From positions 496,001 through 560,000 of the forward strand of contig JAGMUV010000014.1 of NCBI GenBank assembly GCA_020744425.1: DNA of 64,000 bases, written 5' to 3'. The DNA comes from Dactylonectria macrodidyma. Lineage: Eukaryota; Ascomycota; Sordariomycetes; Hypocreales; Nectriaceae. The position numbers and the translations under genes were made by a program. Every line of letters begins with the position of its first letter. Position 1 is the first letter of the stretch. The notes beneath the pieces are model-generated. The model saw only the letters and a program-made list of their open reading frames with translations, did not search any database and had not been told where the DNA came from. Positions 44,431 to 54,429 of this stretch are shown piece by piece.

Positions 44431-46540
44431 ATGGACTCTGAAGATGTAAGAGAGGCGAAGAGACTCGTGCGGACGTATAGCCTTGAGGTAGCGGAGCGGT
44501 TGTCCTCCGCTAGCGATGCGCATCCACTAGGCGAAATCCTGCGACACAACGTCGACGGCCTTGACAGACAGGATATAGAAGATCCGTGGCGCAAATTCTT
44601 CGAGCCCGTTGAGATTGCTAAGAGGTGAGTAGAAAACAGCACATTTGCAAGTTGGTCCCGTATCGTAACCCCGCGCAGCGACCCCATCAGCGCTCTCATC
44701 TCGGTCGAGGCAGCCCAGCTTCGAGAGAAGTGGGTGACGTTCCACAGCAACTGCCCTAAAGAAGACAGGCTCGACTTGAAGAAATTCGACCCAACCATTG
44801 ATGGCGTCGTTGACTTGGTGCGCGAGTCGAACGCCAAATGGCAGACCAAGCGGAGAAAGGGTGGAGGGGGGAAATTTATGTCGACTTTCCACTCGTTCTG
44901 CAACACGTTGGACTCCCACAGTGCGCTTCTCAAGGTCCTTCCTGAGGGCAACCAATATGTGTCATTATTTACTGGGTCGTTGAACGCAGTGATTCAGGTG
45001 CGTCACAGTTGTCACTACCACAAGATCCGGATACTGGATGACCACCAAGTCGCATGTATTAACTCAATCGCTCTAGGCTAGTGTAAATCATGAGCGCTTT
45101 GCCGAAGGTCTCGCCGATTCGTTGGCCTCCATCAGTGAACACATTATAGAATGCAAGGCCGAGCTGGAAATCTTCCACACGCCCAAAGTGGTGGAAAAAG
45201 TCGCCGAACTCTATGCGCACGTCTTCCTGTTCCTATCCAGTGTCATGGACTTTCTCATGCGAAAAAGATTCTCCAAAATGCTGGACTCTTTCAACGAGAA
45301 CATCTACAAGAGGTTCGAGGACGACATACAAAAGATCAACGCCAAAGCGTCTGTGGTTCGCGACGTCGCTGCGCAGAGCTCTCGAGCCGAAGTCCGGTCG
45401 ACACGAGAACAGCTGGGGCGGCTTGACCGCGACCTTCGAATTGGGTTACAGGGAGACGCGAGACATCAAGCAGAGATGAGAGACTACGCCACTAGGATCG
45501 AGAGGGAGCTTCTCAAGGCCCAAGCTGAGAGGCAGGAACTTCTCGAGGCGGGCCGACAGGTGAAGGAACTCACTGCACGCCTCAACTTTATGTTGGAGGA
45601 GCAGGGACAAGCTTCAATTGTGAATCAGCGAGCGCAACTCGGTAAGAACGTCTATAATTCACTGATCAACTCTGAATTAATGTGTAATCATTGCTACTTA
45701 GGGTCTGGAACATCAAGAAATATGCTTGCCTTTCCGCATCAAGCACTTTTCACGGCGGCTCCGCAGACAAGAAGCATGCCTCAGATCAAGGTGTACTCCG
45801 CCGAAGACGTCGCCCAGAACTCTGCGAACCTCGAGGCATACTTCGACCGACAGCGAGTACGCATTGAATGCGACCACTTCAACCCGGTTCGAGTCCCCCG
45901 AGATACCCTGTCGCGCCTCACCGAGTGGTCCGCGGATGCAGCATCGCAGATGCTATGGATCGAGGGCCCGCCCACGGAAGCCGACGGCATCGACAATCCC
46001 CTGAGCATGCTGGGCGCGACTTTTATCGACTTGGCTTCCCAGTCGCGTGTCCCAGTCATGTCGTACTTTTGCGAGCTGCTGCGTCGAGACCAGCTCCGAA
46101 CCGACTCGGATGAATCGGCGACGATGCAGGGCGTCGTCGCTCTGGTGTCGTCGCTGCTGCGTCAGATGGTAGAGCTACTGCTGCCCATCTTCGAGACGGA
46201 AATTGACCTGTCTGCGGCGAGGTTTCGTCTCATTGACGGCACCTCCGAGTCATGGGCTGATGCAATGTCTATGTTTCGTGAGCTGGCGAAATTGATGCCC
46301 GAAAAGGTGTTTTGCGTCGTCGACGGCCTACACTGGTTCGATGACGGAAGCGTGGAGCCATATTTGGAGGAGCTGGTCCAGGCACTGAGGGAGTGCAAAT
46401 GTATCAAGGTCTTGTGGACTACAACTGGGCGGTCGGCCTCGTTGTCGGACCATATCTCGATATCTGAGACTACACAGATGCGCAGTCTTAGGTCCGGGAC
46501 TGATGGGTTGTATCGCGATCTGTTTGATGTAAACACATAG
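44431..46540 (+). CDS. DUF7708-type protein with a degenerate STAND/NACHT-like NTPase region
   Basis: Exons 44431-44624, 44679-44997, 45077-45641 and 45702-46540 give 638 residues. Residues ~70-260 match the helical DUF7708 pattern (FMSTFHSFCNTLDSHSALL, LPEGNQYVSLFTGSLNAVIQ, ASVNHERFAEGLADSLASIS). A ~100-residue coiled coil follows (RSTREQLGRLDRDL.. to LTARLNFMLEE). The C-terminal region resembles the NTPase core of fungal NACHT/STAND proteins: LWIEGPPTEADGIDNPLS where a P-loop is expected but without GK[ST], a Walker-B-like VFCVVDGLHWFDD, and a sensor-like KVLWTTTGRS. There are no ankyrin, WD40 or TPR repeats after it. Intron 3 (60 nt) is a multiple of three and open. Proteins with this layout are related to fungal NLR-like signalling proteins; any immune role is inference. 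It is paired head-to-head with the AAA ATPase. Confidence 0.82.
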
Positions 46541-47131
46541 TTGCGTTTCAGTGCTCAAGTAGTGAACGACTACTACATCCCAAACGTCACTTGCATACAA
46601 ATAGGCTGTAAATATTACTTATAGCACAAACTCCAGTAATCCATAGTATAATATCTGCTAATTCAGATACGCGTACATCGAACATCGAACTTTGTCTGGA
46701 TGGATTAGATTAGGTACGGGCTACCCCAGCTGTGTGACGGTCCCTAATCTGTGGCGATGACGACGAGATACGGAAAAGTCATGTTGGCGGGCCGTCTTGG
46801 CAGACGGCACGCGCCACGAATCCGCTCAATACCCGGTAAAAAAAAACCACTCATGCATCAGTCTTCACGGAATAGCCCCTGTTTGGCAATCAAATCCAGC
46901 GATTTCATGTTGTTTATTCCCGTCAAATGCGACGTAAACCGAGATCGTCGTGCCGGGATCGTGCATAAGCCTGGCCTGGCGATCGTGATCGGCAGGGCTA
47001 CGTCATGAGGATCAAGCCATCCCGGGAGACCCAAGAGCAGAGCAATAACAAAACTCGATTCCTCCGAAAGGAAAACATGTAAATTCTTTCTCTTTGTCTT
47101 CGTGGATTCGATATAGGCAGTAAAGTCAGAA
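46541..47131. other. Intergenic region, no feature seen
   Basis: About 590 bp covering the end of the DUF7708-type gene and the promoter of the cation transporter. No gene is visible. Confidence 0.6.
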
Positions 47132-48565
47132 ATGGTTGGGAAACGAAACCTACAGGGCAACAATGGCGTGTCGCCTCGCCGTCAGCATCACCCAGCGCGC
47201 AACGAGGAGTACAGAGATCACCCTCGCGATCTCGAGACTGGCGAATACTCACCCCACGGCCGTGATCGAAACACTAGCTCCCGGAGAGTGACACCTCGGA
47301 TCTTCCAGTTCCAGCAGGCAGCCCGCACCGCGCTGGAAGATGCCCGCCGCATGGAGCTTAAGCGCGCGCTCCTCCACGGCATCGACAGAGACGGCCTAGA
47401 GCAGTTCCGCAAGTCGGATGAGGAGCTCAAGCAGATGAAGAACAAGAAGGTGCGCAGCTTCTACGAGGCCCAGAACGAACGCCTTAACGACTGGCTCGAG
47501 GTTGATGCCGTCGTCATGGCTATCGCCGACGACGTCCTCGAGTCCATGAACCCCGACCCCGATCACGACGGCGACCTAGAACGGCGCGGTGGGCTGCAGG
47601 AGGTAGAGGGAAACATTGGCGAGCTGCTCCCCGAGCAAGAAAAGACGAAGAGGCGGAAGGCGAGTCGACGGGCCAAGCTGGCAATCAACGTCAATGTCAT
47701 TGCCAACCTCCTACTGCTCGTCGGCAAGGCCTTCGCCGTCTTTACAACTGGCTCGCTGTCTTTGGTTGCGTCACTCGTCGACTCGGCGCTTGATCTGCTG
47801 TGCACGCTCATCGTATGGTCGACGAACAAGATAGTCTTGTGGCGACTACATGCTCTACGCAGGAGATTCCCCGTTGGCAAGAGGCGATTGGAGCCGCTGG
47901 GGATCTTGGTATTCTCCATCATCATGGTCATTTCGTTCTTACAAATCCTTCAAGAGTCGGTGTCCCGACTGATGCCGCCGCACCACGAAGCCGAGATCCT
48001 GAGTTGGGCGGCCATCGGGTCACTTCTGGCAACAATCGTTCTCAAAGGTGCCATTGGATTGTGGTGCTCTCCGATCAAGACGTCGCAAGTCCAGGCCTTA
48101 GTCCAAGACTGCAAAACCGACGTCATCTTCAACACGCTCTCCTTGCTGTTCCCGCTCATCGGCTACAGAGCGAACATCTGGTGGCTCGACTCGGTCGGCG
48201 CGGGACTCCTCTCGCTCTTCATCATCTACGACTGGGGACTCACGTGCTTCAACAACGTGGTGCGCCTCTCTGGCGAGGCAGCTGACGACCATACTCTAAA
48301 GAAACTCATTTATCTGGCTTATCGATTCGCACCCATCGTCACGGGGTTCAAGAACGTAACGGCATACCACGCGGGTGACGGCGTTTGGGTGGAGTTTGAT
48401 GTGCTGCTGGATGAGAAGACGCCGCTGAACCGCTCGCACGACATAGCCGAGACGCTGCAGTATTGCGCCGAAGGGTTGGGCGAGGTGGATAGGGCGTTCG
48501 TGTCGACAGATTATGCCGTGTCGGGGCCGCTTGGGCATGCTCTTGATGCGGAATGGAACCATTGA
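47132..48565 (+). CDS. Cation diffusion facilitator with a manganese-type signature
   Basis: A single exon of 477 residues. A ~175-residue basic/acidic cytosolic N-terminus precedes six membrane segments (first near 183-205, last near 355-372) and a C-terminal cytosolic domain (VTGFKNVTAYHAGDGVWVEFDVLLD). The intramembrane metal site has aspartates in both halves: D217-SAL-D221 in segment 2 and D326-CKT-D330 in segment 5. Zinc transporters of the family carry HxxxD in these positions, whereas DxxxD in both places is characteristic of the manganese group. Proton-coupled export of Mn (or Fe) from the cytosol to vacuole, Golgi or outside is therefore likely. There is no His-rich loop, which also argues against zinc. 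Confidence 0.88.
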   Translation: MVGKRNLQGNNGVSPRRQHHPARNEEYRDHPRDLETGEYSPHGRDRNTSSRRVTPRIFQFQQAARTALEDARRMELKRALLHGIDRDGLEQFRKSDEELKQMKNKKVRSFYEAQNERLNDWLEVDAVVMAIADDVLESMNPDPDHDGDLERRGGLQEVEGNIGELLPEQEKTKRRKASRRAKLAINVNVIANLLLLVGKAFAVFTTGSLSLVASLVDSALDLLCTLIVWSTNKIVLWRLHALRRRFPVGKRRLEPLGILVFSIIMVISFLQILQESVSRLMPPHHEAEILSWAAIGSLLATIVLKGAIGLWCSPIKTSQVQALVQDCKTDVIFNTLSLLFPLIGYRANIWWLDSVGAGLLSLFIIYDWGLTCFNNVVRLSGEAADDHTLKKLIYLAYRFAPIVTGFKNVTAYHAGDGVWVEFDVLLDEKTPLNRSHDIAETLQYCAEGLGEVDRAFVSTDYAVSGPLGHALDAEWNH

Positions 48566-48832
48566 TCAGATTGGACTCAATAGAGAGAATGGCGGGGTTA
48601 CTCATGGCATCCCTCGATAGACAGGGTATCGAATAGGTAGATAAACTAGGCATCAATCGCTGGGTTTACAAGCACATGTCATCGGATCCTACCGGAACCA
48701 GTCACCGACCTCAATCCACGCCAGCCTGATTGTGGAAGCCGGAAGTTAGACAAATAAGTTTCTATTTTTCCGTTTTTTTTCTACCTTTTATCCGTTTTCC
48801 AATTTTTTTGTGCCGCTCTTTCCAAGTCATGA

Positions 48833-49330
48833 TCAATCGTCGGGCGTAGAACTGAATTTTGTGTTGTAGTCTTGAATGGCCTGGCTGGCCCTGTGTTCGG
48901 CCTCTCTTCTGGCCCTCTCCTCCATTTCCTCAGAGCTCTCCTGTCCGTACATTGTATTGCGAGTTTCATTGTCAAACAAGAGGCGGTCGGTCACTGGTCC
49001 GTCATCCGGGTTGCTTGAGAGGAAGTGATCTCGGAGGTTGTATTCTTGGATGTCGAACTCGGCGGGGTGCTCGGCGGGGTTATTCGGCGGGGCACCGGGC
49101 CTTGCAAAACGTCTTAGACTTGACACCACACACGAGGGGGATCGATCAGAAGCATACTCGTTCAGATCGTCATTTCCACCACCACTTGAAACACTGCCGA
49201 CGGCAACCCGGACGCTTTCTGTGCTAGAAGCCGAGGAAGATTGAGAAGACGGGGATCCCAACCGAGGCGGCGACGGAGGTGGCGGCGGAGGGTTGGGGTC
49301 TCCCGGAGATTGTGGCTGAGACGTGGGCAT
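48833..49330 (-). CDS. Disordered Pro/Ser-rich hypothetical protein
   Basis: A single exon of 165 residues from the ATG at 49330 (MPTSQPQSPGDP); further upstream the frame has no ATG. It starts with a PPPPPPSPP run and a Ser-rich stretch, then an acidic part. The C-terminal ~75 residues look conserved and partly helical (FDIQEYNLRDHFL.., EEMEERARREAEHRASQAI). No membrane segment, signal peptide or known domain is seen. It is convergent with the cation transporter (267 bp between stop codons). Confidence 0.5.
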   Translation of the reverse strand: MPTSQPQSPGDPNPPPPPPSPPRLGSPSSQSSSASSTESVRVAVGSVSSGGGNDDLNEYASDRSPSCVVSSLRRFARPGAPPNNPAEHPAEFDIQEYNLRDHFLSSNPDDGPVTDRLLFDNETRNTMYGQESSEEMEERARREAEHRASQAIQDYNTKFSSTPDD

Positions 49331-50243
49331 AGCCACTTCCGAGGCCACTTTTTCGCCCAAGACGGACGTCGCAGCCGCTCAAGGAGTGGCGGTGCGTCTC
49401 TTGACTTGTACGCGTTGATCTGCTGCTCGTTGTCGTTTTCCCACAGCTTCAGACGAGGAAAAATGAAGGATGTGAAGAGGTGAGAGAAATATGAGAAACG
49501 AGACTTGGCCCGAAAAAAAAAACTCCCATTAACCAACACTGCAGAGAGCGACTGCGGGACAAGAAAGCACCACAAGACGAGATGCAGAGGGACCACCCCA
49601 ACGACTCGTCACGTCTACCCAACTTGTCACAACTGTGCTCTCATTGTTCGTGTGGACTCGATTTGTGATGAGTGTGGACTGTGGGATGGCATGACTTTCG
49701 CCCGGCTTGTGTAGGAGGCCGCTGCCGATCCCTCGACTACCAGGGTGGCCCTTGTCCCACTATGTGAGGCGAGTGGCCTCCTTGCATTGTGACTGGCCAC
49801 GTATTCGCTTGCTGGACTCGACTTGTCACGCTTGTGACAACAATAGTGCCTATGCCGCCAGTGTGACTGTCCACTCAGAAGCCCCAGTTGGCTTGTTGTC
49901 GCCCCTCCCCAACACCGCCGGCATAATACCAAGCCAGGCAGTTTTTCCACTTCATCACTTCACTCGGACGCCTGAAGAATCCCTATTTTTTCCTGGCAAA
50001 CCACCTGCTGACCACTGGCCACGAAACGAGGCGTCGAGATTTGCATAATCGCAAACACAAAGCGAACAAAGGCGTTTGGGCATCGGCGAGGCTACGAGGC
50101 GACCAAGCCACCTGATGCAGTGTCCTCCTCTGACAGTAAATAAATACCGGTCTGACTATAACCTCGGCAGCGTGAGCTAATTAGGGCTCGTTTGCCTGCT
50201 CACAGTATTGATTAAAGCGCCGTCCCATCAAGATCATCCGAAC
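49331..50243. other. Intergenic region, no gene seen
   Basis: Contains the divergent promoters of the disordered protein and of the zinc-finger protein. Short open frames have no recognisable content. Confidence 0.55.
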
Positions 50244-52040
50244 ATGGGCGACGACACGCTTCAGCCCATAGTTGTTGAGAATGAATCAAGCGTGACCGTC
50301 TACGGCGTTGGTCTTTGGGCTGATGTTGCCCAACCGTCCCTCGCCCAGACGGACGCGGAACAGAACGACGCGGAGCCGCAGCCCAAGAACCCAGTTGATC
50401 TGGAGCCCTGGGTTGTTAACTATCTGGAAGGTAGATCCAACCGCCGTGCAAACAACGACGTGGCGCCACAGATACCGGTTCCTCCTAGGACAGCGCTCCC
50501 TTCTCTGACTCAGCAAGACACTATGAGTACTCAAAGTGGTAGTGTGGGATATAGGATTCCTATAAGGCAGCAAGAGCACGACGGCCTCCGTCATGAGTCA
50601 TCGGGTTCTGATCTAGATCAAGAAAGTGTCAACTCAGATATAACAAGACCTGTCCTTGTACCTGCAATTTCGACAAATCCGCACGATGCCACAGCTACTA
50701 TCCCGCCTAATGACATCGCGGACTGTCTGTCGGAGAGCGAGTCGGAACATTCAACAGGACTATATAAGCCATGCTCCATGGCAAACTCTCCTGAAACCGA
50801 AGCCTCGACACCGCCATCGATCGAATCGACATCTCCCCCTGAAAGCACCATGGGCTGGAACGACTACGACCACCCCATGTCCCCAACTGCTCAAATCGAA
50901 GACGACTTTTCTAGCTCGGGTCCAATATCCAACTCAAGCCCGATGCCTGGCTCCAGCCCAATGCACAGCTCGAGCTCGATCCCTAGTCCAGTTGACCCAA
51001 CAAGACTCGTTACATGTACCTATACCACGGCACCACCGACCGAGAGTGACGAGTCGAGAACGGAGGCTGAGACATCGACAACGAGACAAACGGGAAGCGA
51101 TGGTGATCAGACATCCATCAGTCGTCAGAAGAAACGACCCCACCAAGAGGCTACGAGTAGCCATGCTGACGACGACGGCGCACCCGTCGACAAAAATCAG
51201 GTCAAGAGAAAAAAGACGGATGAACGCCCAGAAGACAAGGGTCTTGCCTGCCCATTCTACAAGAAAGACCCAGAGCGTCACGACCGCTGCCACGGATACA
51301 TACTCTCGCGCATCTCCTATGTAAAACAACACTTGTTCAGGCACCACCTGCAGCCGTTCTACTGTCCAGTCTGCATGGCCGAGTTCGGCACCAACGCAAA
51401 CCTGCGGGATGACCACATCCGAGATCAATCATGCCAGAAGCGCCCATCTACAGAACGACCAGACGGCATGACGCCGATGCAAGAGCAAAAGCTCCGTTCG
51501 ACGCGCGCGAAGCAGAAGCAGACAGAAGAGGAGCAGTGGTATGAAATCTTCGAGCTCCTATTTCCAGGCACGGAGCGACCTAGCTCGCCGTACCTGATTA
51601 ATTCCCTTTCCAAAGATATGAATAGCTTTCGCGAGTTCGTAGAAAATCAGGGCAGGACCATCGTCCAGGATAGCCTCATTGATAGTCTCCCCAGCGTGGA
51701 AGAGGGCACCATTAGGAGTCTCGTTAATGATGCGATTCGAAGCATCTTTCCTCGGTGGTGGGATTGGAAGTCACCCTCTGAACGTATCAGCACCGATGTC
51801 ACAATCAACAAGACTGAGGGTAGTAAACAGTCCCTAAATAACAATGGGACTGGGCATCAAGCGGTCGAGCGAGCTGATAATGCCCTTGAAGACCGCAATG
51901 GAAAGAGAAGCAATGGAACTACATCCAACGGCACACAAACCAGTCCGGCTTCGGACAAGAGTGCTCGAAGAGCGAGCAACATGTCGATGGAGACGCCGTC
52001 AAACACAACTAGCTGCTTGCCAAATCTCTCAACAAGCTAA
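50244..52040 (+). CDS. Fungal zinc-finger protein, putative nuclear regulator
   Basis: A single exon of 598 residues. The ATG at 50244 (MGDDTLQPIVVENESS) is used because no ATG occurs upstream in frame. The first ~300 residues are disordered, rich in Ser/Pro/Thr/Glu. A basic stretch (RQKKRPHQ.., QVKRKKTDERPEDK) is a likely nuclear localisation signal. A Cys/His module follows at ~335-400: LACPFYKKDPERHDRCHG, YVKQHLFRHHLQPFYCPVC, and DDHIRDQSC. This CPF-x-C..HxxRxH-type pattern is common in ascomycete proteins annotated as C2H2-like transcription regulators, often found in nuclear or NLR-associated contexts. The tail is Ser/Asn/Thr-rich. DNA binding is plausible but not shown. Confidence 0.8.
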   Translation: MGDDTLQPIVVENESSVTVYGVGLWADVAQPSLAQTDAEQNDAEPQPKNPVDLEPWVVNYLEGRSNRRANNDVAPQIPVPPRTALPSLTQQDTMSTQSGSVGYRIPIRQQEHDGLRHESSGSDLDQESVNSDITRPVLVPAISTNPHDATATIPPNDIADCLSESESEHSTGLYKPCSMANSPETEASTPPSIESTSPPESTMGWNDYDHPMSPTAQIEDDFSSSGPISNSSPMPGSSPMHSSSSIPSPVDPTRLVTCTYTTAPPTESDESRTEAETSTTRQTGSDGDQTSISRQKKRPHQEATSSHADDDGAPVDKNQVKRKKTDERPEDKGLACPFYKKDPERHDRCHGYILSRISYVKQHLFRHHLQPFYCPVCMAEFGTNANLRDDHIRDQSCQKRPSTERPDGMTPMQEQKLRSTRAKQKQTEEEQWYEIFELLFPGTERPSSPYLINSLSKDMNSFREFVENQGRTIVQDSLIDSLPSVEEGTIRSLVNDAIRSIFPRWWDWKSPSERISTDVTINKTEGSKQSLNNNGTGHQAVERADNALEDRNGKRSNGTTSNGTQTSPASDKSARRASNMSMETPSNTTSCLPNLSTS

Positions 52041-52963
52041 GAGCCGGTTGTTGCGAAGGATTGCTTTTTTTCGCGGGCTGCGTTCGCGACGGCCTCCTTG
52101 GCTCTGTGAGTACCGCAATAGCGTGATGTCTGGAAGAATGTGATGGAGGCTTGAAAGATACTGCAATTTCGCCCAGCAAACCATTTTAGATTGGGAAGTT
52201 GGCACAATGACCACTTGATTTGCAGTACACCAAAGCACATTCACTCGCCTCGATTTCAACCATGCTGAGGAGACACCTGGCCGAGTCGGATATCTTTGCT
52301 GAAAAGGTTGACGCTGCAGAAAACATTCAACTGAATTCTGATATTTTGAGGATGGACTACGCGTTCCTGAATTTATTCAACTTGTGGCAACTCAAAGAAT
52401 GTGGAGAATGGCGGGAGGGCAGCTGGGCTTGCTCACTTCGCTTCAAAGAAAGAGAACGGGCTGCACATCCAATTGAACGCTTGTTTTAACCCGAGGACTA
52501 TCTGCTGACAAAGTCTGGACTTGTATCGCTCTCACTGGTCCTGTCTGTTTTGTATTTTAATCAGTTTTAGCGAATACACAAATGATTTTATAGTTTTGCA
52601 AATCTCAACTTCGGAGCTGAAGTTGACGATAGAGCGAAGAAGTGAACACACGTAGTTGGTTCATGTATCAATGATATTACTTATTCGAAGAATCATTTCA
52701 GCGAAAAGGCTCAATAATAACACGCCAAAACAAGAACACACGTCTAAACTCTAGGTACGAAACGTAGTTGGATTGCTGGCTACTAAATCGGAGTACCTTA
52801 GACTAATCCAACGACACCTACTAATTTTCTCCATGATTACTAAAGATGTGGGAGCAACGCTATCTCAATTGATAGGCAACACGATCTCTAAGGTGATTGA
52901 ATATGTTTTTGACATTGATAAGAACGTGAGAGGATACATAAGATAAGCATGAATACGTCGATA
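52041..52963. other. Convergent intergenic region
   Basis: 3' regions of two converging genes, AT-rich from ~52,500. A short frame at 52262-52489 has no recognisable content. Confidence 0.55.
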
Positions 52964-54429
52964 CTATACAGAAACATCAGACCCCGTCCGCCTATAGTCC
53001 AGTTCTCGTTCCGAGTTTCGCATGTATACGAGCTGGACTTCATCATTGTTTTCTCCGTATTCCACCTCGTATGTCTTGTGGCAGGTAATACCTTTGGGAT
53101 CTACCCCATGTTTAGGTCTGTCGACATTCGAGGTCACGCTCGTTGCCACAGGCCGGTTTCTGCTATGAGCGCTTGTCTGCCTGGAGCCATACTTCGCATA
53201 GTAGCGCTGTGTTGTTCCCATGAGTGTGGGGAAGATGCGAACGAGGATCAGGCGAATTGTTGGCATGCAAGTGCAGATGATGCCAATGTTGATTTCAATG
53301 GTGGACCACATGGAGACTTCCACGAAGTCCCAGGTTGGATTTTGCGAATGTGATCCAAAGCTGATGAGCGAGCGGAGTCGCAAAATGCTTACGACAGTAA
53401 CGAAAGTACCGACGCAAAACATGATTCCCACTCCAAGCTTCTTTCTCCAGCTCAGGTTCAGGGCCTTGAGCTGCGATAAAGGAATCGCCAACATCCAGAC
53501 GTCGAGGGCAATGCTAATGCCGCTATTAGACCATGCAATGGCGTTGATATCCAAACACTGGCCTGTGTGCTCTCCGTCCCACTTTGTCCAAAAGTAGCTG
53601 ATAGGTTTGCACTGAAAAATAGCCATGATGACAAAAACTGCGCCAAATATGCAGTTGAAGATGACTGTGACCCAAAGAGTTCGACGGATGGGAGTGGCTG
53701 GAAAGATTCTCAAATAGAAGAATAATAGAGCCAACTTGAGAAGAGTGACATGCAGAAAGTATAGTACTGCCATAATGTAGAAGAACATGCCGAAATTGGT
53801 AATTTGAGGGGAGGTCAATGTCCAGATGTCGCGGCCAAGGCCGTTTTTGATGGTCCCATGGACAGTGATAATCGAGCTGGGAATGCCAGCGAAGATGGTC
53901 ATCAGAGTGAACCAATCATCGAGCCCTATTTCGAGTTGTTGCCATATCTTAAAGGAGAATCGCGCGACCACGAAAACCCCTGAGATGACTCCGAGCGTGT
54001 TGGAGAGGATCTCATATTGTACTGCTTGGTTTCGTACCGGGGCACCACAGTTTGTGGAAGTGACATTCTTGGTGACTGGGTAGAAAATTCTCAGCAATGA
54101 AAGACTCAAGTGGTGAGAGCAACTTACAGAGAGCCTCTTTTATGGTGCAGCTTTCTGACACACAGACTGTGACTTGCACCTGCAATGCCTCGTTCGTGCA
54201 CATGCACGTCTGATTGGTGGCACTACATGGAGAGTCGGCAACGGCGGTCGCCAAGCACAAAAGCTACACAAGATCAGCCTCGGTATTGTCACATGCGAGG
54301 ACAGCAGGGGGTTGATCATACTGCACACTCAGGGAGTGATGCTAGGGCAGACGTTGCTGCTCTAGGAGCTTGGCCCAGGACACCTTTCACCAGCAAGCAG
54401 GCGGCGAGAAACTTCCATTGAGCCAGCAT
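52964..54429 (-). CDS. CFEM-domain Pth11-like G-protein-coupled receptor
   Basis: Exons 54429-54322, 54263-54128 and 54075-52964 give 451 residues. The ATG at 54429 begins a signal peptide (MLAQWKFLAACLLVKGVLG). The extracellular CFEM domain has all eight cysteines: LPEC, LLC, SPC, NQTC, MC, VTVC, ESC, STNC. Seven membrane segments of the fungal Pth11/DUF3112-related rhodopsin-like fold follow, with family landmarks GLGRDIWTL, FFYLRIFP, FNCIFGAVFVIMAIFQCKP, CLDINAIAWSNSGISIALD, LRLRSL and FVEVSMWSTIEINIGIICTCMPTIR. The cytosolic tail is ~75 residues. In Magnaporthe, Pth11 acts upstream of cAMP signalling in surface sensing; a similar host or surface-sensing role is inferred. The second splice acceptor is set by the need to keep Cys8 (STNC) in frame. 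Confidence 0.92.
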
